From NCBI RefSeq assembly GCF_000425785.1, contig NZ_AUEC01000029.1:20867-84866 (forward strand): 64,000 nucleotides of DNA, written 5' to 3'. A model generated the notes under the pieces. That model saw only the letters and a program-made list of their open reading frames with translations. It searched no databases and was not told the origin of the DNA. The DNA is from Pseudomonas taiwanensis DSM 21245. GTDB lineage: Bacteria; Pseudomonadota; Gammaproteobacteria; Pseudomonadales; Pseudomonadaceae. This document shows positions 57,846-64,000 of the stretch, in pieces. Both the position numbers and the translations under genes were made by a program. Position 1 is the first letter of the stretch, and every line of letters begins with the position of its first letter.

Positions 57846-58385
57846 TCAGATCACCGCCGACTTGGCGGCGCGCAGGATGCGGTCGGATAGCGCATCGGTG
57901 CCCAATGCCCGAGCCAGGGCCAGGCCGCCCACCATCAAGGCAAGGTCGGCCAGGGCCTTGTCGATGTCTTCGGGGCTGTCGACCATTTGCGCGGTCATCA
58001 ACTCGATGTGCTCGGCCAACACGTCGCGAAAGGCCTCGGGCAGCCGTTGCATCTCCCCCAGCGAGTTGGGCAACGGGCATGCCTGAACCTCGGCGTCGCG
58101 GTGCTTGCGCGACAGGTAGAACGCCGCCGCAAGCGCCCGCCGCCCCGCTCCATCCAGGCTCGGATCGACCTGGGCAAGCAGCGCGCGACGCTCGTTCAAC
58201 AACTGGCGGAACGCCTCCAGCATGAGCTCGTCCTTGCTGTCGAAGTGGGCATAGAAGCCGCCCACCGTCAGCCCGGCAGCACCCATTACCTGGCTGACAC
58301 TGGGCTCGGCCGGCCCATGCTGGATCAATGCCGTGCGGGCGGCTTCCAGGATACGTTCGCGGGTCTTGCTCTTTTTATCGCTCAT
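57846..58385 (-). CDS. TetR/AcrR family transcriptional regulator
   Basis: The ATG at 58385 (MSDKKSKTRERILEAAR) gives 179 residues. The TetR HTH is seen in EPSVSQVMGAAGLTVGGFYAHFDSKDELM. The C-terminal half is a ligand pocket of the TetR_C type (AFYLSRKHRDAEVQACPLP). It is likely to repress itself and the downstream hydrolase through two overlapping palindromes just upstream of its start. Confidence 0.92.
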   Translation of the reverse strand: MSDKKSKTRERILEAARTALIQHGPAEPSVSQVMGAAGLTVGGFYAHFDSKDELMLEAFRQLLNERRALLAQVDPSLDGAGRRALAAAFYLSRKHRDAEVQACPLPNSLGEMQRLPEAFRDVLAEHIELMTAQMVDSPEDIDKALADLALMVGGLALARALGTDALSDRILRAAKSAVI

Positions 58386-58395
58386 GGGCACCTCG

Positions 58396-58428
58396 AATAT
58401 GATAGGCATCATATTATGCTCATAATAT
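58396..58428. promoter_or_regulatory. Two overlapping perfect palindromes, TetR-type operators
   Basis: AATATGAT-AGGC-ATCATATT (58396-58415) is a perfect 8-4-8 palindrome and ATATTATG-CT-CATAATAT (58411-58428) a perfect 8-2-8 one. They share five bases and lie 11 bp before the TetR ATG, in an AT-rich patch unlike its surroundings. Confidence 0.72.
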
Positions 58429-58484
58429 TTTTTGGCAAGCGAAAAAACACGACTCCCGGCACGGGGCGAGCACATTGGCGGAGG

Positions 58485-58528
58485 GGAGAAAAAACAAAAG
58501 GCCCATTCAATAATCGAATGAGCCTTTG
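58485..58528 (-). terminator. Intrinsic terminator of the tRNA-Glu/Ala operon
   Basis: On the minus strand AAAGGC-TCATTC pairs with GAATGG-GCCTTT with one internal mismatch (58527-58497), followed by TGTTTTTTC. It lies 26 bp after the last tRNA-Glu. Confidence 0.75.
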
Positions 58529-58553
58529 AAGTCCCGCAAAACGCGGGTAAAAA

Positions 58554-58629
58554 TGGCGTCCCCTAGGGGACTCGAACCCCTGTTACCGCCGTGAAAGGGC
58601 GGTGTCCTAGGCCACTAGACGAAGGGGAC
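58554..58629 (-). tRNA. tRNA-Glu(TTC), copy 2
   Basis: The 76-base cloverleaf starts GTCCCCTTCGTCTAGTGG, has anticodon TTC in CCTTTCACGG and an encoded CCA. Confidence 0.97.
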
Positions 58630-58670
58630 GTAACCTTCGCGAAGATCCGCTTTAACGAACCCCGGCAAAT

Positions 58671-58746
58671 TGGTGGAGCTAAGCGGGATCGAACCGCTGA
58701 CCTCCTGCATGCCATGCAGGCGCTCTCCCAGCTGAGCTATAGCCCC
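58671..58746 (-). tRNA. tRNA-Ala(GGC), copy 2
   Basis: The 76-base cloverleaf starts GGGGCTATAGCTCAGCTGGG, has anticodon GGC in CATGGCATG and ends with CCA. Confidence 0.97.
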
Positions 58747-58799
58747 GGATTTCTAGCCTCTCGGCCCAGCGACATCCTGAAACATCGCTTGTGTGAAAC

Positions 58800-58875
58800 T
58801 GGCGTCCCCTAGGGGACTCGAACCCCTGTTACCGCCGTGAAAGGGCGGTGTCCTAGGCCACTAGACGAAGGGGAC
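58800..58875 (-). tRNA. tRNA-Glu(TTC), copy 1
   Basis: Identical to the tRNA-Glu at 58554, with CCA encoded. Confidence 0.97.
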
Positions 58876-58947
58876 GAACCTTCTTACCTTCAAGACCCGG
58901 TTGCTGGACCCGGCCTTGCTTATCGGCATTCACCGTTAAGCGGAATT

Positions 58948-59023
58948 TGGTGGAGCTAAGCGGGATCGAACCGCTGACCTCCTGCATGCCATGCAGGCGC
59001 TCTCCCAGCTGAGCTATAGCCCC
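58948..59023 (-). tRNA. tRNA-Ala(GGC), copy 1
   Basis: Identical to the tRNA-Ala at 58671. It is the first gene of the operon Ala-Glu-Ala-Glu read leftwards. Confidence 0.97.
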
Positions 59024-59098
59024 ACAATGTCGCGCTGAACTGAATCACCGGCTGGGTGCCTGGCGCTTCGTTTTAGTTCATCGCTGTGGACGGGGCGC

Positions 59099-59127
59099 AT
59101 ATTAAGATCGGATTGCAGAGCTGTCAA
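59099..59127 (-). promoter_or_regulatory. Strong sigma-70 promoter of the tRNA-Ala/Glu operon
   Basis: On the minus strand a perfect TTGACA (59127-59122), a 17-bp spacer and TAATAT (59104-59099), followed by a GCGCCCCG discriminator. AT-rich sequence just upstream (CAAAAATTTG, then TTTTTTCAAAA) looks like an UP element. These are hallmarks of stable-RNA promoters. Confidence 0.88.
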
Positions 59128-59199
59128 ACAAATTTTTGAAAAAATTCAAAAGTTTTTTTCGAGATAACAATCACTTACCGCCCTGCCCCAGTGCTACGG

Positions 59200-59345
59200 G
59201 TTGCCTCGCCTCTTCCGCGGCAGGCTGTGGGGGGCTTTATGTCGCGAAAGGGCCGCGTGCGACCCCTGCGATTTTGCGTTGCAACTAAAACCCTGGGACC
59301 GCAGGGCGGCCCGTTCGCGGCACAAGGCCGCTCCCACAGCGTGCG
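59200..59345. repeat. Pair of inverted REP-like elements (REPIN-like)
   Basis: CGGCACAAGGCCGCTCCCAC (59319-59338) has a degenerate inverted partner near 59206-59235 (TCTTCCGCGGCAGGCTGTGG), with TCGCGAAAGGGCCGC between. The stretch from the tRNA promoter to the gltX 3' end (59128-59364) holds no gene. Confidence 0.5.
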
Positions 59346-59364
59346 CTGCAGCTGTCGATCAGGG

Positions 59365-60846
59365 TCAGGCGATGTTGGCCAGCAACTTTTCCCACTCTTT
59401 GTTTTCTTTCTTCGACACCCCGCCCAGCAGGTCGAGCGCTTGGCGCAGGCGATAGCGGGTCAGGTCTGGACCGAGGATTTCCATGGCGTCGAGCACCGAT
59501 ACCGAACTGGCCTGACCGGTGATGGCGGCGAACATCAGTGGCATGGCATCACGCAACTTGAGCTCCAGCGCCTCGACCACGGCCTGGATGCAGGCGGTGA
59601 TGCGGTCTTTTTCCCACTGACGCAGGCTTTCGAGCTTCCACAGGATCAATTGCATCACCTGGCGCACCTGGTCGGTGGACAGCTTTTTGCTTTCGAACAG
59701 CTTGGCATCGAGTTTGAGCGCGCCTTCGAAGAAGAAGCCACCCAGCGGCGCGATCTGGCTGAAGGTTTCAACCCGGCCTTGTACGTGCGGGGCGATCTTC
59801 ATCATGTAGTCGCTGTTGAATGCCCATTTCTGCACACGAGCGGCAAACTCTTCCACCGGCAGCTCACGCAGCCACTGGCCGTTGAGCCAGGACAGCTTCT
59901 CGATGTCGAAGATCGGGCCACCCAGCGAGATACGCGACAAGTCGAAATGCTCGACCATCTCGGCCAGCGAGAACTTCTCACGCTCGTCCGGCATCGACCA
60001 GCCCATGCGCCCCAGGTAATTGAGCATCGCTTCAGGCAAGAAGCCCATGCGCTCGTAGAACGTCACCGAGGTTGGGTTCTTGCGCTTGGACAGCTTGCTC
60101 TTGTCGGGGTTGCGCAGCAGCGGCATGTAGCACAGCTTGGGCTGTTCCCAACCGAAATACTCGTAAAGCTTGATCAGCTTCGGCGCAGAAGGCAGCCACT
60201 CCTCGCCACGCAGCACGTGGGTGATGCCCATCAGGTGGTCATCGACCACGTTGGCCAGGAAGTAGGTCGGCAGGCCGTCGTTCTTCATCAGCACCTGCAT
60301 GTCCATGCGGTCCCATGGAATCTCGACGTCGCCACGCAGCATGTCCGGAACCACGCAGATGCCTTCGCTCGGCACCTTCATACGGATAACATGCGGCTCG
60401 CCCGCCGCCAGGCGGCGCTGGACTTCCTCGGCGCTCATCTTCAGAGCACGGCCGTCGTAGCGCGGGGTCTCGCCGCGGGCCATCTGCTCGGCACGCATCT
60501 GCTCGAGCTCTTCGGCAGTGCAGAAGCAGTAGAAGGCGTGGCCAGCGTCGACCAGCTGCTTGGCGTACTTGGCGTAGATATCGCCCCGCTCGCTCTGCCG
60601 GTATGGGCCGTGTGGCCCCCCCACGTCCGGACCTTCGTTCCATTCGATGCCGAGCCAGCGCAAGGCGTCGAAGATCTGCTGCTCCGACTCGCGGGTAGAG
60701 CGCAGTTGGTCGGTGTCTTCGATACGCAGGATGAACTCACCGCCGTGCTGCTTGGCGAAGCAGTAGTTGAACAGGGCGATGTAGGCGGTGCCGACATGGG
60801 GGTCGCCAGTGGGCGATGGCGCGATACGCGTGCGAACGGTGGTCAT
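59365..60846 (-). CDS. gltX: Glutamyl-tRNA synthetase
   Basis: The 493-residue class I synthetase has the HIGH-type motif [17 protein letters not shown], the KMSKS-type motif [22 protein letters not shown], and the cysteine/histidine-containing [10 protein letters not shown] segment. It charges tRNA-Glu, whose two genes lie just downstream on the same strand. It is divergent from the efflux pair across 143 bp. Confidence 0.97.
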   Translation of the reverse strand: MTTVRTRIAPSPTGDPHVGTAYIALFNYCFAKQHGGEFILRIEDTDQLRSTRESEQQIFDALRWLGIEWNEGPDVGGPHGPYRQSERGDIYAKYAKQLVDAGHAFYCFCTAEELEQMRAEQMARGETPRYDGRALKMSAEEVQRRLAAGEPHVIRMKVPSEGICVVPDMLRGDVEIPWDRMDMQVLMKNDGLPTYFLANVVDDHLMGITHVLRGEEWLPSAPKLIKLYEYFGWEQPKLCYMPLLRNPDKSKLSKRKNPTSVTFYERMGFLPEAMLNYLGRMGWSMPDEREKFSLAEMVEHFDLSRISLGGPIFDIEKLSWLNGQWLRELPVEEFAARVQKWAFNSDYMMKIAPHVQGRVETFSQIAPLGGFFFEGALKLDAKLFESKKLSTDQVRQVMQLILWKLESLRQWEKDRITACIQAVVEALELKLRDAMPLMFAAITGQASSVSVLDAMEILGPDLTRYRLRQALDLLGGVSKKENKEWEKLLANIA

Positions 60847-60989
60847 GGAGAGTCTCGAACGAAAGATGAAACAAAGGCGGGATGTTAGCAGGGAGCGGGC
60901 ACTCGGCTCCAGCTATGGCGCGATCGTCACTTGTGATTGCGCCGTTTGTCGCTGTTAAATTTGTTTACATTTCTGGAACGATAGTGCTC

Positions 60990-62045
60990 ATGCCCGCCCA
61001 ACTCAAACGCCGCCTGCTGGTCTTTCTCACCCTTGTCGCGCTCATCGCCCTCGCCTTCCTGGCTCACTGGTACTTCAAGGGTCGCTTCTTCGAAAGTACC
61101 GACAATGCCTATGTTCAAGGCGAGATCACCCGTATCTCCAGCCAGTTGGGCGCACGCATCGACGACGTGCGGGTTGCGGACAACCAGCACGTGAGCCAAG
61201 GAGAACTGCTGGTACGCCTGGAGGCCGCCGACTTCCAGCTGGCCGTGGAGCGTGCTCACGCGGCCCTGGCCACGCGCGAGGCCGAGCGCGCGCAGGCGGA
61301 AAGTCGCCTGACCCAGCAAGCCAGCCTGATTGCGGCCGGCCAGGCACAGGTTGCCGCGAACCAGGCTACCCTCGACCGTTCGCGCCTGGACTTGAACCGC
61401 GCCGAGGCGCTGCGCAAACCTGGGTTCGTCTCCGAGGAGCGCGTCACGACGCTGTCGGCGGAAAAGCACGTGGCCAGTTCTCAAGTCGACAAGGCCCGTG
61501 CCGACCTGCAAAGCCAGCGCCAGCAGGTAAACGCCTTGACCGCTGAGCTCAAGCGTCTCGATGCACAGATCGCCAACGCCCGTGCCGAACTGGCACAGGC
61601 TGAACTCAACCTGACCCGCTGTGAGATCCGCGCGCCGATCAGCGGCACCATCGGTCAGCGCAATGCGCGCAACGGCCAAGTAGTGCAAGCGGGTGCTTAC
61701 CTGCTGTCCATCGTGCCGGACGAAGATATCTGGGTACAGGCCAACTTCAAGGAAACCCAGATTGGCCGCATGCAGCCGGGCCAACGTGTGGAGTTGCTGT
61801 TCGACAGTTACCCGGACACCCCGATCGAGGGTCGGGTCAATAGCCTGTTTGCGGCCTCTGGCGCGCAGTTCAGCCTGTTGCCGCCGGACAATGCCACCGG
61901 CAACTTCACCAAGGTGGTGCAGCGTATTCCGGTGAAGCTGACCTTTGCCCCCGACAATCCGCTTCACGGCCGCATTCGCCCCGGTATGTCGGTGACGGCA
62001 ACCGTGGACCTTCGCCCCGAGCATGGCTCCCGCGATGGCCGGTGA
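60990..62045 (+). CDS. Membrane fusion protein of an EmrAB-type efflux system (HlyD family)
   Basis: The ATG at 60990 (MPAQLKRRLLVFLTL) gives 351 residues. There is one N-terminal helix, then DNAYVQGEITRISSQLGARI (first lipoyl half) and a long alpha-helical hairpin (about 85-205, rich in Ala/Glu/Gln). The second half is EIRAPISGTIGQRNARNGQV. It would span the periplasm and link the MFS pump to an outer-membrane channel not encoded here. It overlaps the MFS gene by 23 bp. Confidence 0.92.
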   Translation: MPAQLKRRLLVFLTLVALIALAFLAHWYFKGRFFESTDNAYVQGEITRISSQLGARIDDVRVADNQHVSQGELLVRLEAADFQLAVERAHAALATREAERAQAESRLTQQASLIAAGQAQVAANQATLDRSRLDLNRAEALRKPGFVSEERVTTLSAEKHVASSQVDKARADLQSQRQQVNALTAELKRLDAQIANARAELAQAELNLTRCEIRAPISGTIGQRNARNGQVVQAGAYLLSIVPDEDIWVQANFKETQIGRMQPGQRVELLFDSYPDTPIEGRVNSLFAASGAQFSLLPPDNATGNFTKVVQRIPVKLTFAPDNPLHGRIRPGMSVTATVDLRPEHGSRDGR

Positions 62046-63585
62046 CACGCTGCTGAGACCGACGGCGGAGCCGACCCGACGCGACTGGATTGCCGTGATG
62101 AGCGTAATGCTAGGCGCGTTCATGGCGGTGCTGGATATCCAGATCACCAACTCCTCGCTCAAGGATATCCAAGGCGCGCTGTCGGCGACGCTGGAAGAAG
62201 GTTCATGGATTTCCACCTCCTACCTCGTGGCCGAGATCATCATGATTCCGCTCACGGCCTGGTTGGTGCAGTTGCTCTCAGCACGACGCCTGGCGGTCTG
62301 GGTATCGACGGGGTTCCTGTTGTCGTCGCTGCTCTGCTCGATGGCCTGGAACCTGGAGAGCATGATCGTGTTTCGCGCATTGCAGGGGTTCACCGGGGGG
62401 GCGTTGATTCCCCTGGCCTTCACCCTGACGCTGATCAAGCTGCCTGAACACCACCGTGCCAAGGGCATGGCGATGTTCGCCATGACCGCCACCTTCGCCC
62501 CGTCCATCGGCCCCACCTTGGGCGGCTGGCTGACGGAAAACTGGGGCTGGGAATACATCTTCTACATCAACATTCCGCCGGGCCTGTTGATGATTGCCGG
62601 CTTGCTGTATGGCCTGGAGAAGAAGGAGGCGCACTGGGAGCTGCTCAAAAGCACCGACTATGCCGGTATCGTCACCTTGGGGCTGGGCCTGGGCTGCCTG
62701 CAGGTATTCCTGGAGGAAGGCCACCGCAAGGACTGGCTGGAGTCGAGCCTGATCGTCGGACTGGGCACCACTGCCTTGATCAGCCTGATCGCATTCGTGA
62801 TCTTGCAGTTCTCCAAGCCCCACCCGCTTATCAACCTGCGAATTCTGGGTAATCGCAATTTTGGCTTGTCGAGCATTGCCAGTCTGGGGATGGGGGTTGG
62901 GCTGTATGGTTCGATCTATCTGTTGCCGCTGTACCTGGCGCAGATCCAGGGCTACAACGCCTTGCAGATCGGCGAGGTGATCATGTGGATGGGTATTCCG
63001 CAGTTGTTTCTGATTCCGTTGGTGCCGCAATTGATGAAGGTGGTTTCGCCCAAAGTACTGTGTGCCTTGGGGTTCTGTCTGTTCGGCATCGCCAGCTTTG
63101 GTTCTGGGGTGCTCAATCCGGATTTTGCCGGGCCGCAGTTCAATCAGATCCAGGTTATTCGGGCGCTTGGACAGCCGATGATCATGGTCACCATTTCGCT
63201 GATCGCGACGGCTTACATCCTACCGCAGGATGCGGGGTCGGCTTCGAGCCTGTTCAATATTCTGCGTAACCTTGGGGGGGCGATTGGTATCGCCTTGCTG
63301 GCGACCTTGCTGGATGCGCGGAGCAAGGTGTATTTCGATTATCTGCGTGAGGCGCTGGTGCCGAGCAACCCGCAGGTGGCGGAGCGTCTTTCGCTTTTGG
63401 CCGAGAGGCTGGGGAGCGATAGCGCTGCGCTTGGCAAGTTAAGTGAGATTACCCATCAGCAGGCGTTGATCATGGCTTATAACGATGCGTTTCATTTTGT
63501 CGGGATTGGGTTGGCGGTGAGCATGGTGGCGGTATTGTTGACTAAGAAGTTGCCGGCGGGGTTGAAGGCAGGTGAGGCGCACTAA
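62023..63585 (+). CDS. DHA2-family (EmrB/QacA) MFS drug efflux transporter
   Basis: The 520-residue inner-membrane protein has about 14 helices. It shows the early MSVMLGAFMAVLDIQITNSS motif typical of DHA2 members, FRALQGFTGGALIP, and the antiporter motif C-like PSIGPTLGGWLTENWGW. It should expel drugs in exchange for protons together with the fusion protein. An ATG at 62035 is an alternative start. Confidence 0.93.
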   Translation: MAPAMAGDTLLRPTAEPTRRDWIAVMSVMLGAFMAVLDIQITNSSLKDIQGALSATLEEGSWISTSYLVAEIIMIPLTAWLVQLLSARRLAVWVSTGFLLSSLLCSMAWNLESMIVFRALQGFTGGALIPLAFTLTLIKLPEHHRAKGMAMFAMTATFAPSIGPTLGGWLTENWGWEYIFYINIPPGLLMIAGLLYGLEKKEAHWELLKSTDYAGIVTLGLGLGCLQVFLEEGHRKDWLESSLIVGLGTTALISLIAFVILQFSKPHPLINLRILGNRNFGLSSIASLGMGVGLYGSIYLLPLYLAQIQGYNALQIGEVIMWMGIPQLFLIPLVPQLMKVVSPKVLCALGFCLFGIASFGSGVLNPDFAGPQFNQIQVIRALGQPMIMVTISLIATAYILPQDAGSASSLFNILRNLGGAIGIALLATLLDARSKVYFDYLREALVPSNPQVAERLSLLAERLGSDSAALGKLSEITHQQALIMAYNDAFHFVGIGLAVSMVAVLLTKKLPAGLKAGEAH

Positions 63586-63649
63586 GATTGGTTTTCACAA
63601 ATTCAAGTGCCGCAAACCCTTTTTTGCTTTTGCTTTTGCTCTTGCCCCT

Positions 63650-63890
63650 AGTGCGCGATAGTCCAGACACCACGAATCGCGACGTCAGGAGGCCGAACGC
63701 AGGCCTTGCGCAGGGAGGTGACGGGCATGGATGCCCGTCAAGCGCTGCGGCCCAGGAGGGGTCGTTCAGCGCGGTCCTCCCGGAGCAAGGCCGGAGTGAG
63801 GGAACCCCGGAGCGCAGCGTAGGGGCCGGATGATAGGAGCCAGACTTTTTTGGTTACTTTTTGGGGCGTCTGCCAAAAAGTGACCCGCTG
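63650..63890. repeat. Structured intergenic element, probably a dispersed repeat
   Basis: No convincing gene occurs from 63586 to 64000. Two strong inverted repeats are present. One is TGACGGGCAT and ATGCCCGTCA around GG (63719-63740). The other is GGTTACTTTTTGG and CCAAAAAGTGACC (63852-63864 with 63873-63885, one G-T pair). Sequence of this kind (including the minus-strand reading KVTKKVWLLSSGPYAALRG) is familiar to me from many Pseudomonas intergenic regions. The last 110 bp are AT-rich and featureless. Confidence 0.5.
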
Positions 63891-64000
63891 TAAGAGCGGA
63901 AAGGTGATTGAGCGTCGCCTTGGCAAATGGATATGCTCATAAATCTAAATACCAAAACCTCAAACTTCAAACTTCAAAGCGAATACTTGGCGCTGGCATT

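Noticed and set aside
63588..63926. Short frames on both strands in the terminal intergenic region
   Set aside because: They lie inside a structured, probably repeated element, with no ribosome site and repeat-type composition.

Overview
The window is chromosomal DNA from a Pseudomonas, most likely of the P. putida group. The basis is the high-GC, pseudomonad-type proteins, the gene order leuC-leuD-leuB-asd-fimV-truA-trpF-accD-folC-dedD-cvpA-purF-metZ, and many REP-type intergenic repeats of the kind seen in that group. Most of the window is housekeeping DNA.

Layout. 1-11.3 kb: pepN (partial), a DUF2797 gene, yeaC, a rhomboid protease, a metallophosphatase, nadK, a DUF1853 gene, a WG-repeat lipoprotein, cytochrome b561, a PLP deaminase, a decayed relic resembling the N-terminus of an Rhs toxin, and fadH. 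11.6-26.1 kb: an accessory chaperone-usher (Cup-type) fimbrial locus. It has a divergent short pilin-like gene, a chaperone plus adhesin pair, a four-gene signalling block (hybrid kinase, REC-EAL phosphodiesterase, second hybrid kinase with HPt, RcsB-like regulator), then pilin, chaperone and usher. 26.2-32.1 kb: nhaA behind a structured leader that may be a Li+ riboswitch, a cysteine-less nitrilase homologue with an AraC regulator, a DUF2242 lipoprotein, and a tRNA-Val/tRNA-Asp x3 operon. 32.2-50.4 kb: a long minus-strand run of biosynthetic genes. 50.5-54.8 kb: a LysR regulator and a multi-PAS GGDEF-EAL protein. 54.8-58.4 kb: a small heat-shock protein with an RNA-thermometer-like leader, dusC, a thioesterase, and a hydrolase/TetR pair. 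58.5-64 kb: tRNA Glu-Ala-Glu-Ala, gltX, an EmrAB-like efflux pair and a structured intergenic repeat.

Main observation. Three 16-bp dyad sites (consensus WTTAAGRWWCGTCTSA) lie upstream of the chaperone/adhesin unit, the first sensor kinase and the pilin operon. Each sits exactly 24 bp, end to start, before a -10-like hexamer. The locus regulator has an RcsB-like receiver (Asp56) and an RcsB-like recognition helix, and the sites resemble RcsB boxes. This suggests one regulator switches on the split fimbrial operons and its own signalling genes together, while the EAL protein couples the system to c-di-GMP. The kinase/EAL/kinase/RcsB/pilin order resembles the PvrS-PvrR-RcsC-RcsB-CupD arrangement of P. 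aeruginosa, but here the adhesin and second chaperone lie upstream of the regulators.

Function was read from translated motifs and gene context only; no database search was possible.
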